A DNA stretch of 40,412 nucleotides, taken from contig JAIRVP010000073.1 of the NCBI GenBank assembly GCA_031253835.1, forward strand, positions 1-40,412, given 5' to 3'. Below are positions 27,896 to 35,586 of this stretch, one piece after another (position 1 is the first letter of the stretch; each line of letters starts with the position of its first letter). The position numbers and the translations under genes are program-made. Below the pieces are notes generated by a model. That model was not told the origin of the DNA. It saw nothing but the letters and a program-made list of their open reading frames with translations, and did not search any database. Source of the stretch: Burkholderia sp. Its GTDB lineage: Bacteria; Pseudomonadota; Gammaproteobacteria; Burkholderiales; Burkholderiaceae.

Positions 27896-27953
27896 ATAGC
27901 GGCCGCGCTAGGCGGCCGGAGGTAATTCGGAGGGTGTTCGGAAAGGAACGCAT
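27879..27953 (-). CDS. Probable leucine leader peptide (LeuL-like)
   Basis: A 24-codon frame: MRSFPNTLRITSGRL then ARPLSLRLA, stop TAA. Five codons are leucine, and codons 15, 19, 21 and 23 are all CTA, which is rare in this GC-rich genome where CTG and CTC dominate. E. coli leuL also uses CTA codons to sense leucyl-tRNA. The frame lies between a good promoter and leuA, and its end overlaps a strong hairpin. The promoter is so close that the transcript may start within a few bases of the ATG, giving a leaderless message. The identification is by position, codon use and structure, not by similarity. Confidence 0.75.
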   Translation of the reverse strand: MRSFPNTLRITSGRLARPLSLRLA

Positions 27954-27960
27954 GGCAACC

Positions 27961-27990
27961 ACTCTATGCCAGGATGCGGCAGTGTGTCAA
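27961..27990 (-). promoter_or_regulatory. leuA promoter
   Basis: On the minus strand TTGACA (27990-27985) is followed, after 16-18 bases, by GGCATAGAGT, which contains possible -10 hexamers CATAGA, ATAGAG or TAGAGT (27968-27961). The -35 is a perfect consensus. The predicted transcription start falls near 27954-27956, next to the leader peptide ATG. Confidence 0.75.
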
Positions 27991-28027
27991 ATGGTCGGGA
28001 TAAAGGGGCGGGTCGCCGCCCATGCCG

Positions 28028-29002
28028 TCAGCGCGCGATACGGGCGATCTGCACGATCGTCGCGACCTGCCGCGCCACCGTGTCCGGCACCGCTACCTCG
28101 CCGCGCAGCACGGCGTCCGTCCACGTGGCCGTGGTCGCCGCATCGCGCGATTCGGGCAGCGCGACGGGCGGCGCATCGGTCGACGAACGTTCGGCCTCGA
28201 TCAGCGTGTCGCACACGCCGTCGTGCAGCCAGTCGACCTGCACCTGGCGGCGCGTGTCGGCGACGGCTTCGCCTTCGGTGCCGCGCGCGAGCAGCGCACC
28301 GCCGAGCGCGGCGTCCGGATGATCGCGGAACAGCTGCGCGAGGCTGTCGCGGTACGGCGGATGCGTGTAGTTGACGAGCCGCAGCCCGGCCGGCGCGAAC
28401 GGCTGCAGGATCTTCACGAGCGTGTGCGTCGAGTTGCGTACGCCGAGCACGCTGCGCATCGACAGCAGGTGTGCAATGCGCGGCGCCAGCACTTCGATCG
28501 GCGCGAACGCGACGCGGCGCTCGGCGAGCGTGTCCTCGATCGCATCGTGCGACGTCGACGGCGCGAGCGACAGCGCGGAGAAGATCTCCGCGCTCGTCAC
28601 GCGGCCCGGGTCGCGCGCCACGCCGTGCACGAGCACCGGCACGCCTTCGCGCGCGAGCAGCAGCGCGAGCAGCGGCACGAGGTTCGGCTGCTTGCGCGCA
28701 CCGTTGTAGCTCGGGATCGCCACCGGGCGGAATGCGGCGTCCTGCACGTGCACGGGCTCGAACGATGCCTGCGCGGCGGCGAGCATCGCGGCGAGTTCGT
28801 CGGCGGATTCGCCTTTCAGCCGATAGGCGATCAGGATCGCGCCGAGTTCGACGTCCGACACGCGTGCGTCGAGCATCGCGCGATACAGCTCGAACGTGTC
28901 CTCGGCGGACAGCGCGCGTGCGCCGTGCGGGCCGCGGCCGATTTCCTTGATGAAGCGGGCACAAGGGAACGGAGCGGCGGCGGGATCGAGGGAAGCGGTC
29001 AT
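28028..29002 (-). CDS. ybiB: YbiB-like DNA-binding protein (TrpD2 family)
   Basis: A 324-residue protein of the family related to anthranilate phosphoribosyltransferase (glycosyltransferase family 3 fold). It begins with FIKEIGRGPHGARALSAEDTF and GAILIAYRLKGESADELAAM (helical domain), then PSYNGARKQPNLVPLLALLL, LGVRNSTHTLVKILQPF and YTHPPYRDSLAQLFRDHPDA. E. coli YbiB (TrpD2) is about 320 residues, has lost the TrpD reaction and binds nucleic acid. The start is ATG 29002, which gives MTASLDPAAAPFPCARFI; the ribosome binding site is weak. It lies just upstream of the leuA promoter and appears to be its own unit. No tryptophan genes are near. Confidence 0.88.
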   Translation of the reverse strand: MTASLDPAAAPFPCARFIKEIGRGPHGARALSAEDTFELYRAMLDARVSDVELGAILIAYRLKGESADELAAMLAAAQASFEPVHVQDAAFRPVAIPSYNGARKQPNLVPLLALLLAREGVPVLVHGVARDPGRVTSAEIFSALSLAPSTSHDAIEDTLAERRVAFAPIEVLAPRIAHLLSMRSVLGVRNSTHTLVKILQPFAPAGLRLVNYTHPPYRDSLAQLFRDHPDAALGGALLARGTEGEAVADTRRQVQVDWLHDGVCDTLIEAERSSTDAPPVALPESRDAATTATWTDAVLRGEVAVPDTVARQVATIVQIARIAR

Positions 29003-29181
29003 CGGGGCGTGGGGCGGGCGGCCGGCATCGGGCCGCGCGGTGAGCGGTGAGGAATGCCCCGAGTATCGCATGGGCGCGGCCGCCCATCGTGCCGCGCTAC
29101 ACTCTGGGTCCCGGCGGTGCGCGCGCCGGCTGCGCCGCGCCCGTGCCGTTGCCGGCCGAATACGACTACGAGAGACATCCC

Positions 29182-29826
29182 ATGAAGCTCTACAGCTATT
29201 TCCGCAGTTCCGCGTCGTACCGCGTGCGGATTGCCCTGAACCTGAAGCAGCTGCCGTTCGACTATGTCCCTGTGCACATGCTGCGCGACGGCGGCGAGCA
29301 ACTGAAGGACGCGTACCGCGCACTGAATCCGGATGCGGTCGTGCCGACGCTGATCGACGACGACGCGACGCTCCAGCAGTCGCTCGCGATCATCGAGTAT
29401 CTCGAGGAAACCCATCCCGAGCCCGCGCTGCTGCCGAAGCAGCCGGTCGATCGCGCGTACGTGCGCGCGGTCGCGCTGCAGATCGCGTGCGAAATCCATC
29501 CGCTCAACAACCTGCGCGTGCTGAAGTACCTGAAGCACACGCTGCAGGTGCCCGAGGAAGCGAAGAACGCGTGGTACCGGCACTGGATCGAGGCCGGCTT
29601 CGAGACGCTCGAGACGCGTCTCGCGAGCGATCCGCGCACCGGCAAGCTGTGCTTCGGCGACACGCCGACGCTCGCCGACGTGTGCCTGGTGCCGCAGGTG
29701 TTCAACGCGAACCGCTTCTCGATCGATACCACGCGCTTTCCGACGATCCAGCGGATCGTCGACCATGCCGCGACGCTCGCTGCGTTCAAGGCCGCCGAAC
29801 CCGGCGTGCAGCCCGACGCGGAATGA
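29182..29826 (+). CDS. maiA: Maleylacetoacetate isomerase (zeta-class GST)
   Basis: A 214-residue glutathione transferase-like enzyme that isomerises maleylacetoacetate (or maleylpyruvate) to the fumaryl form in tyrosine, phenylalanine or gentisate breakdown. The N-terminus MKLYSYFRSSASYRVRIALN carries the zeta-class SSxSxR motif that activates glutathione. The thioredoxin-like part ends with PTLIDDDATLQQSLAIIEYL, and the helical domain has FGDTPTLADVCLVPQVFNAN. ATG 29182 follows GAGAGACATCC. Length is standard. The partner hydrolase and dioxygenase genes are not in the window. A maleylpyruvate isomerase role cannot be excluded. Confidence 0.88.
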   Translation: MKLYSYFRSSASYRVRIALNLKQLPFDYVPVHMLRDGGEQLKDAYRALNPDAVVPTLIDDDATLQQSLAIIEYLEETHPEPALLPKQPVDRAYVRAVALQIACEIHPLNNLRVLKYLKHTLQVPEEAKNAWYRHWIEAGFETLETRLASDPRTGKLCFGDTPTLADVCLVPQVFNANRFSIDTTRFPTIQRIVDHAATLAAFKAAEPGVQPDAE

Positions 29827-29862
29827 GCGCGGCGCGCCCGTGGCGATCGGCGGACGCGCATG

Positions 29863-29885
29863 AAAAAGGGCGCCCGAAGGCGCCC
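29863..29885 (-). terminator. Intrinsic terminator of ftsY
   Basis: On the minus strand GGGCGCC-TTCG-GGCGCCC (29885-29868) is followed by TTTTT. A stable TTCG tetraloop caps the stem. It lies about 24 bases after the ftsY stop and also separates it from the convergent maiA gene. Confidence 0.9.
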
Positions 29886-29908
29886 CGTGCGATGCGTGCC
29901 GGCGAGGT

Positions 29909-31066
29909 TCAGCCGAGCAGCGCGTCCGCGAATTCCACCGCGCTGAACGGCTGGAGGTCTTCGACCTTTTCGCCGACGCCGATGAAGTAGACGGGCACCG
30001 GGCGTTGCCGCGCGATCGCGGCGAGGATCCCGCCCTTCGCGGTGCCGTCGAGCTTCGTGACGATCAGGCCCGTGAGGCCGAGCGCGTCGTCGAATGCCTT
30101 CACCTGAGTGAGCGCGTTCTGGCCGGTGTTCGCGTCGATCACCAGCAGCACTTCGTGCGGCGCGCCGTCGTGCGCCTTCGAGATCACGCGCTTCACCTTC
30201 TTCAGCTCTTCCATCAGGTGGAGCTGCGTCGGCAGGCGGCCGGCCGTGTCGGCCATCATCACGTCGATCTTGCGTGCGCGCGCGGCGCTGACGGCATCGA
30301 AGATCACCGCGGCCGGATCGCCGCTTTCCTGCTGCACGACCGTCACGTTGTTGCGTTCGCCCCAGACCGCGAGCTGCTCGCGTGCAGCCGCACGGAACGT
30401 GTCGCCGGCGGCCAGCAGCACCGACTGGTCGAAGCTCTGCAGATGCTTCGCGAGCTTGCCGATGCTGGTCGTCTTGCCCGCGCCGTTCACGCCGGCGATC
30501 ATCATCACGAGCGGCTGTGCGCGGCCGAGCATCAGCGATTTCTCGAGCGGGGTCAGCAGCTCGACGAGCAGGTCGTGCAGCGCGTCCTTCACCTGCTGCG
30601 GGTCGGTCAGCCGGGCCGTGCGCACCTTTTCGCGCAGCGCGCCGAGCAGGTACTCGGTCGCATCGACCCCCGCGTCGGACATCAGCAGCGCGGTTTCGAG
30701 CTCCTCGTACAGATCCTCGTCGATCTTCGTGTTGACGAAGACGCCGGTGATGCTCGAGCCCGTTTTCGCGAGCCCCGTTTTCAGGCGTGCGAGCCACGAC
30801 TTCTTCGCGGACGCGTCCTGCAGCGGCGGCGGAACGATCTCGACCGTCTCGACGACTTCGTCGCGGCCGTCGTTGGTCGGCGTGACCGTCATCACGACGG
30901 CCGGCGCGGCCGGTTGCGCGGGCGCTTGCGGCACGTCGGCCGCGGGCGGGGCCTCGAGCGCGGGCGGCGCATCGGACGGCTCGTCCGCTTGCTGCGCGTC
31001 GGCCGATTGCGATTCCGCCGGATCGGGCTCCTGCGATTTCTTGAATCGTTTGAAGAAACTGAACAT
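29909..31066 (-). CDS. ftsY: Signal recognition particle receptor FtsY
   Basis: A 385-residue GTPase that docks the SRP-ribosome complex at the inner membrane. Residues 1-85 or so are an acidic, Ala/Pro-rich A domain. The NG domain follows: N part with FVNTKIDEDLYEELETALL, then G1 IAGVNGAGKTTSIGKLAKHL, DTFRAAAREQL, G3 DTAGRLPTQLHLMEEL, and TKLDGTAKGG near the C-terminus. All motifs look intact. The start is ATG 31066. It is divergent from rsmD, which often neighbours ftsY in proteobacteria. Confidence 0.97.
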   Translation of the reverse strand: MFSFFKRFKKSQEPDPAESQSADAQQADEPSDAPPALEAPPAADVPQAPAQPAAPAVVMTVTPTNDGRDEVVETVEIVPPPLQDASAKKSWLARLKTGLAKTGSSITGVFVNTKIDEDLYEELETALLMSDAGVDATEYLLGALREKVRTARLTDPQQVKDALHDLLVELLTPLEKSLMLGRAQPLVMMIAGVNGAGKTTSIGKLAKHLQSFDQSVLLAAGDTFRAAAREQLAVWGERNNVTVVQQESGDPAAVIFDAVSAARARKIDVMMADTAGRLPTQLHLMEELKKVKRVISKAHDGAPHEVLLVIDANTGQNALTQVKAFDDALGLTGLIVTKLDGTAKGGILAAIARQRPVPVYFIGVGEKVEDLQPFSAVEFADALLG

Positions 31067-31283
31067 GGTCTGACGTCGGGAAGAGGGCAGGCCCGCCGAG
31101 AGGGGCGGGGCGCCGGACGGGCCGTTCTGCGTTCGCGCGGGCGCGGCGCACGGCGGCCGAAACCGTGCATTTTATCAGTGCGGCGTGGCGCTCGCGTCAG
31201 TGCGCGCTGCCGCTGTGGTAACGTGCGCCTGTTTGGCGGTGCGCCCCTGCGCGCGCCCGGTCCCTCCGTCGTCGATATTCCGT

Positions 31284-31898
31284 ATGTCCCGTTCCTCTTC
31301 CGGCCGCCCGGCGGCCCCTCCTGCCCGCGGCAAGCCGCACACGATCCGCATCATCGGCGGCGACTGGAAGCGCACGCCGCTCGCGGTGCTCGATCTCGAC
31401 GGCCTGCGGCCGACGCCCGATCGCGTGCGCGAGACGCTGTTCAACTGGCTCGGCCAGGATCTCGAACGCCGCCGCTGCCTCGACCTGTTCGCGGGCACCG
31501 GCGCGCTCGGCTTCGAAGCCGCATCGCGCGGCGCGGCGAGCGTCGTGATGGTCGAGCGCCACCCGCGCGCCGCGCAGCAGCTGCGGGCGATCAAGGACAA
31601 GCTCGGCGCGCGTGCGGTTGAAGTGGCCGAGGCCGACGCGCTGCGGCTCGCGGCCGGGCTCACGCCCGGTGCGTTCGACGTCGTGTTCCTCGATCCGCCG
31701 TTCGGCGAACCGGCCGTGCTCGATCGTGCGATCGCGCTGGCGGCGCCGCTCGTCGCGGCGGGCGGCGCGCTGTACGTGGAAACGGGGGCGGAACTCGACC
31801 CGGCCGCGCACGATGCGCTCGCCGGCTGGCAGGTGGTGAAGCACGGCAAGGCAGGTGCGGTTCACTATCATTTGCTGCGGCGCGAAAATGATGAATAA
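31284..31898 (+). CDS. rsmD: 16S rRNA (guanine966-N2)-methyltransferase
   Basis: A 204-residue SAM-dependent methyltransferase acting on G966 of 16S rRNA. It has an N-terminal RxIxG stretch (HTIRIIGGDWKRTPLAV), then LRPTPDRVRETLFNWL, the SAM-binding loop CLDLFAGTGALGFEAASRGA, and the catalytic DPPF motif in FDVVFLDPPFGEPA. ATG 31284 gives a start at MSRSSSGRPAAPPARGK; the longer in-frame option upstream is low-complexity. The ribosome binding site is weak. It is followed by coaD, the common order in proteobacteria. Confidence 0.93.
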   Translation: MSRSSSGRPAAPPARGKPHTIRIIGGDWKRTPLAVLDLDGLRPTPDRVRETLFNWLGQDLERRRCLDLFAGTGALGFEAASRGAASVVMVERHPRAAQQLRAIKDKLGARAVEVAEADALRLAAGLTPGAFDVVFLDPPFGEPAVLDRAIALAAPLVAAGGALYVETGAELDPAAHDALAGWQVVKHGKAGAVHYHLLRRENDE

Positions 31899-32009
31899 TG
31901 CGCGTTCCATACGAGGCGGCGCGCCGCAAAGGCGACGCATGCCCATCTCGGCAGTGGCGTGCGCATCGCGCGGCTGCCATCCCGTTTGCGTGATGACAGG
32001 AGGAGCGAC

Positions 32010-32507
32010 ATGGTAGTCGCCGTGTATCCCGGTACGTTCGATCCGCTGACGCGCGGGCACGAAGACCTCGTGCGGCGTGCGTCGAGCATTTTTGATACGC
32101 TGGTTGTGGGCGTTGCCGACAGCCGCGCGAAAAAGCCGTTCTTCTCGCTCGAAGAACGTCTGACGATTGCGAACGAGGTGCTCGGCCATTATCCGAACGT
32201 GAAGGTGATGAGTTTCACCGGCCTCCTGAAGGATTTCGTCCGGACCAACAACGCGCGCGTGATCGTGCGCGGCCTGCGTGCCGTGTCCGATTTCGAGTAT
32301 GAGTTCCAGATGGCGGGGATGAACCGCTACCTGTTGCCCGACGTCGAGACGATGTTCATGACGCCGTCCGATCAGTACCAGTTCATCTCGGGGACGATCG
32401 TGCGCGAAATCGCGCAGTTGGGCGGCGATGTCAGCAAGTTCGTGTTCCCGTCCGTCGAGAAGTGGCTGACCGAGAAAGTGACGGCGATGGGAGGCCCTGC
32501 CGCGTGA
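32010..32507 (+). CDS. coaD: Phosphopantetheine adenylyltransferase
   Basis: A 165-residue nucleotidyltransferase that adds AMP to 4'-phosphopantetheine, the penultimate step of coenzyme A synthesis. It begins VVAVYPGTFDPLTRGHEDLV, with the GTFDP and (T/R)xGH nucleotide-binding motif. NARVIVRGLRAVSDFEYEFQ, MNRYLLPDVETMFM and the ISGTIVREIAQLGG block (ISSSxxR region) complete the family pattern. ATG 32010 is preceded by an excellent AGGAGGAG ribosome binding site. It lies about 110 bases after rsmD and 60 before the ferredoxin gene, in one likely operon. Confidence 0.97.
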   Translation: MVVAVYPGTFDPLTRGHEDLVRRASSIFDTLVVGVADSRAKKPFFSLEERLTIANEVLGHYPNVKVMSFTGLLKDFVRTNNARVIVRGLRAVSDFEYEFQMAGMNRYLLPDVETMFMTPSDQYQFISGTIVREIAQLGGDVSKFVFPSVEKWLTEKVTAMGGPAA

Positions 32508-32566
32508 TGCGGCGCCGGCCGGTTTCGTCGCGAAGCCGGCCGTTGGCCTGAAGAAGCGAGATCAGT

Positions 32567-32833
32567 ATGGCTTTGATGATTACCGACGAGTGCATCAATT
32601 GCGACGTGTGCGAGCCCGAGTGCCCGAACGGCGCGATTTCGATGGGCCCGGACATCTACGTGATCGACCCGAACAAGTGCACCGAGTGCGTCGGCCATTT
32701 CGACGAACCGCAGTGCCAGCAGGTGTGTCCGGTCGAGTGCATTCCGCGCGATCCGCAGCATGACGAATCGCACGCGCAATTGATGGAGAAGTATCACGCG
32801 TTGATCGCCGTGAAGGGCGACGACGCGTCGTGA
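32567..32833 (+). CDS. 2[4Fe-4S] ferredoxin (YfhL/Alvin type)
   Basis: An 88-residue electron carrier. Cluster ligands are Cys9, 12, 15 and 19 (CINCDVCEPECP) and Cys38, 41, 50, 54 with 58 (CTECVGHFDEPQCQQVCPVEC). The eight-residue insertion between Cys41 and Cys50 and the C-terminal helix (SHAQLMEKYHALIAV) are hallmarks of the Allochromatium-type ferredoxins, which have very low potential. It starts at ATG 32567 with AAGAAGCGAGATC upstream. It follows coaD on the same strand, a neighbourhood seen often in betaproteobacteria. The redox partner is unknown from this window. Confidence 0.95.
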   Translation: MALMITDECINCDVCEPECPNGAISMGPDIYVIDPNKCTECVGHFDEPQCQQVCPVECIPRDPQHDESHAQLMEKYHALIAVKGDDAS

Positions 32834-32845
32834 CCTTGCGGTGAC

Positions 32846-32867
32846 GCGCGCCCGTTGATAGGCGCGC
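32846..32867. terminator. Possible bidirectional hairpin between ferredoxin and hisC
   Basis: A GC stem GCGCGCC/GGCGCGC (32846-32852 with 32861-32867) lies between the convergent ferredoxin and hisC genes. There is no T-run on either side, so a terminator role is only suggested by position. Confidence 0.4.
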
Positions 32868-32913
32868 GCGTTCCGCTTTCAGATCGGCGCCGCCCGGCGC
32901 CGGTTCTTCCGTA

Positions 32914-33981
32914 TCAGGCCAGCAGCTCGCGCAACGCCGCGACGAGCGCGTTGCATTCGGCGTCGGTGCCGATCGTGATGCGCAGGTGCTGGTCGATCCG
33001 CGGCAGCCGGAAGTGCCGCACGAAAATCTCCCGTTCCTTCAGTTTCGCCGCGATCGTGCCCGCATCGTGCGCGGGATGGCGCGCGAACACGAAATTCGCG
33101 GCCGACGGCACGATGTCGAAGCCGAGCGCGCCGAGCGCATGCGTGAGCCGCGTCCGGCTGTCGATCACGCGCCGGCAGGTCGCGTCGAAATAGTCGGTGT
33201 CTTCATATGCGGCCTGCGCGGCGGCCTGCGCGAGCCGGTCGAGCGGGTAGGAATTGAAGCTGTCCTTCACGCGGTTCAGCGCGTCGATCAGCGCGGCGTC
33301 GCCGAACGCGAAGCCGACGCGCATGCCCGCGAGCGAGCGCGCCTTCGACGTCGTGTGCACGACGAGCAGGTTCGGATGACGGTCGATCAGCGTTATCGCC
33401 GACTGCGCACCGAAGTCGACGTACGCCTCGTCGATCACGACGACCGACGACGGATTCGCGGCCGCGATCCGCTCGACATCCGCGAGCGGCAGCGCGCGCC
33501 CGGTCGGCGCATTCGGGTTCGGAAACAGCACGCCGCCGGCGTCGTCGAGATAGTCGTCGACGCGGATCGAGAAGTCGTCCGCGAGCGGCACGATCGTGGT
33601 CTCGACGCCGTACAGGCGTGCGTAGGTCGGATAGAAGCTGTACGTGATGTCCGGAAAGCGCAGCGGCCGGTCATGCTTCAGCAGCGCCTGGAACGTGTGC
33701 GCGAGCACCTCGTCGGAACCGTTGCCGACGAACACCTGGTCGGGCTGGATGCGGTGATGGGCCGCGACCGTCTCGCGCAGTGCGCGCGCGACCGGATCCG
33801 GATAGCGGCGCAGCGTGTCGCCGGTCGTGCCGAGTTCGCGTGCGATCGCCGCGACGACGCGCGGCGACGGCGGATAGGGATTCTCGTTGGTGTTCAGCTT
33901 GACGGGGTGCGCGAGTGCGGGCTGCTCGCCCGGCACGTAAGGCACGAGTTGCTGAACGACGTCGCTCCAGTAACGGCTCAC
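32914..33981 (-). CDS. hisC: Histidinol-phosphate aminotransferase
   Basis: A 355-residue PLP enzyme of fold type I, converting imidazole acetol phosphate and glutamate to histidinol phosphate. It has the N-terminal LNTNENPYPPSPRV, VGNGSDEVLAHTFQAL for cofactor phosphate, FPNPNAPTGRALPL, VVIDEAYVDFG, and the PLP lysine in HTTSKARSLAGMRVGFAFGD. The start is probably GTG at 33981, since AGGAG lies 7-8 bases before it and the protein then begins MSRYWSDVVQQLVPYVPGEQ; the longer TTG start at 34002 would place AGGAG inside the coding region. It is separate from a his operon and is likely a second hisC copy, to be tested. Confidence 0.9.
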   Translation of the reverse strand: MSRYWSDVVQQLVPYVPGEQPALAHPVKLNTNENPYPPSPRVVAAIARELGTTGDTLRRYPDPVARALRETVAAHHRIQPDQVFVGNGSDEVLAHTFQALLKHDRPLRFPDITYSFYPTYARLYGVETTIVPLADDFSIRVDDYLDDAGGVLFPNPNAPTGRALPLADVERIAAANPSSVVVIDEAYVDFGAQSAITLIDRHPNLLVVHTTSKARSLAGMRVGFAFGDAALIDALNRVKDSFNSYPLDRLAQAAAQAAYEDTDYFDATCRRVIDSRTRLTHALGALGFDIVPSAANFVFARHPAHDAGTIAAKLKEREIFVRHFRLPRIDQHLRITIGTDAECNALVAALRELLA

Positions 33982-34099
33982 CGCTTGGCTCCTGTCGGGC
34001 AAAACGTCGAGAGTACCGCATGTGCGCGTCGCGGTGGGGCGGGCGGTGCCGCCCGGCGACGCCGGACGGCCCGATGCACCGGGCCGGTGCGAGGTGCGG

Positions 34100-34699
34100 T
34101 CAGTTGCGATGCAACTGCATCGTCGCGCGGTCGAGTTCGCCCTTGACGACCATCGGCATCACGGCGAGCGCGCGTTCGATCGACGCGTCGATCACGTCCT
34201 GCTCTTCGCGGCGCGGCGGCTTCAGCACGAAGTTCGCGACGTCGGGCTTCGCGCCGGCGCGCGCGCTTTCCGGAATCAGGTCGCGCGGATGGCCGATGCC
34301 GATCCGCAGCCGCCAGTACTGCTGCGAAGACAGGTGCGCGGAGATGTCCTTCAGGCCGTTGTGGCCGCCGCTGCCGCCGCCGAGCTTCAGCTTCACGGTG
34401 CCGGGCGGCAGGTCGAGCTCGTCGTGCGCGACGAGGATCTGGTCGGGCAGGATCTTGAAGAATTGCGCGAGCGCGACGACCGACTGGCCGGAGCGGTTCA
34501 TGTAGGTCTGCGGCTCGAGCAGATGGACTTCCTCACCGTGCAGGCGCGCTTTCGCGTAGAAGCCGTGGAAACGGCGTTCGTCGCGCAGTGTCGTGCCGGC
34601 CTCGCGGGCAAGCTGGTCGATCAGCCAGAAGCCGGCGTTGTGGCGCGTCGCGGTGTATTCCGCCCCGGGATTGCCGAGGCCGACGATCAGTTTGATCAT
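34100..34699 (-). CDS. pth: Peptidyl-tRNA hydrolase
   Basis: A 199-residue enzyme that releases peptides from stalled peptidyl-tRNA. The N-terminus MIKLIVGLGNPGAEYTATRH shows the family signature and the catalytic histidine; NAGFWLIDQLA follows. Further conserved parts are LLEPQTYMNRSGQSV, LVAHDELDLPPGTVKLKLGG and GSGGHNGLKDISAHL, with the second key His/Asp. It lies about 120 bases after rplY, beyond a terminator, and just upstream of hisC. The rplY-pth pairing is typical of proteobacteria. Confidence 0.97.
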   Translation of the reverse strand: MIKLIVGLGNPGAEYTATRHNAGFWLIDQLAREAGTTLRDERRFHGFYAKARLHGEEVHLLEPQTYMNRSGQSVVALAQFFKILPDQILVAHDELDLPPGTVKLKLGGGSGGHNGLKDISAHLSSQQYWRLRIGIGHPRDLIPESARAGAKPDVANFVLKPPRREEQDVIDASIERALAVMPMVVKGELDRATMQLHRN

Positions 34700-34735
34700 G
34701 ACGTTTCGAAGGCGGCAGCGGCCGCCTGGGCGCAG

Positions 34736-34771
34736 AAAAAGAAAAACCCGCCGGGCAAGCCGCGGCGGGTT
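34736..34771 (-). terminator. Intrinsic terminator after rplY
   Basis: On the minus strand AACCCGCCG pairs with CGGCGGGTT (34745-34753 with 34763-34771), followed by TTTCTTTTTC. It lies about 48 bases after the rplY stop. It would separate rplY from pth, at least partly. Confidence 0.85.
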
Positions 34772-34819
34772 GCGTCGACCGTTTCGTGAAACGGATCGAT
34801 GGGGCGCGTACGCAGCCGC

Positions 34820-35425
34820 TTACGCAGCCGGCGTTTCGCCTTCAGCTGCGTCCGACACGGCACCAGCCGGGATCGTCGCCGATGCGACAACCGGGTTTTC
34901 CGCGTCGACGTGCGCGACCAGCGCGACGCCCTTCGGCAGCGTGATGTCCTTCGCGTGCAGCGATTGACCGGCTTCGATCTTCGACAGGTCGACTTCGAGG
35001 AACTCCGGCAGGTCAGCCGGCAGGCACTCGATTTCGATTTCCGTCGCGACGTGCGAAACGATCGCGCTCGACAGCTTCACGGCCGGGCTGACTTCCGCGT
35101 TCAGGAAGTGCAGCGGTGCCTTCGTGTGCAGCTTCTTCTTCGCGTCAACGCGCTGGAAGTCCACGTGCAGCACCAGTTGCTTGAACGGGTGGTATTGCAC
35201 GTCGCGCAGCAGGACCTGTTGCGACTGGCCAGCCACTTCGAGGTCGAGGATCGACGAGTGGAAAGCTTCCTTCTTCAGGGCGTGCCACAGGGCGTTGTGA
35301 TCGAGTTCGATCTTTTGCGGGGCAACTTCGCCACCGTAAACGATACCCGTGGTCTTACCAGCGTTGCGCAGGCGGCGGCTCGCACCCGTACCTTGCTCTT
35401 GGCGCTCGAAAGCGACGACTTTCAT
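34820..35425 (-). CDS. rplY: 50S ribosomal protein L25 (long, CTC-type)
   Basis: A 201-residue 5S rRNA-binding ribosomal protein. The N-terminal L25 domain (MKVVAFERQEQGTGASRRLR, GIVYGG, FHSSILDLEVAGQSQQVLLRD) is followed by the TL5/CTC C-terminal domain (APLHFLNAEVSPAVKLSSA, ECLPADLPEFLEVDLS). The long form is usual in betaproteobacteria; E. coli has only the short domain. The start is ATG 35425, with GGAG about 7 bases before it; a TTG 12 bases upstream is less likely. It follows prs and precedes pth. Confidence 0.95.
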   Translation of the reverse strand: MKVVAFERQEQGTGASRRLRNAGKTTGIVYGGEVAPQKIELDHNALWHALKKEAFHSSILDLEVAGQSQQVLLRDVQYHPFKQLVLHVDFQRVDAKKKLHTKAPLHFLNAEVSPAVKLSSAIVSHVATEIEIECLPADLPEFLEVDLSKIEAGQSLHAKDITLPKGVALVAHVDAENPVVASATIPAGAVSDAAEGETPAA

Positions 35426-35464
35426 ATGATTCTCCAATGGCTGCCCGCGACCAGGCAGTAAAAC

Positions 35465-35486
35465 GGGGCCGTCAAACGGCGGCCCC
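35465..35486 (-). terminator. Additional hairpin between prs and rplY
   Basis: GGGGCCG/CGGCCCC (35465-35471 with 35480-35486) is followed on the minus strand by GTTTTA. It lies about 40 bases before the rplY start and 43 bases after the main prs terminator. It may be a second terminator or an attenuator in the rplY leader. Confidence 0.5.
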
Positions 35487-35528
35487 TGATGAAACGGCCG
35501 GGGTTTCGTCTATCCCGTCCGATTGTGC

Positions 35529-35556
35529 AAAAAGCGAAGCGTCGCCGCTTCGCTTT
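35529..35556 (-). terminator. Intrinsic terminator of prs
   Basis: An 11-bp stem AAAGCGAAGCG/CGCTTCGCTTT (35531-35541 with 35546-35556, loop of 4) is followed by T's on the minus strand (A's at 35529-35533). It lies about 30 bases after the prs stop. Confidence 0.88.
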
Positions 35557-35586
35557 CCGCGCATGCTTTGTTCAGTCGATTCGCGA

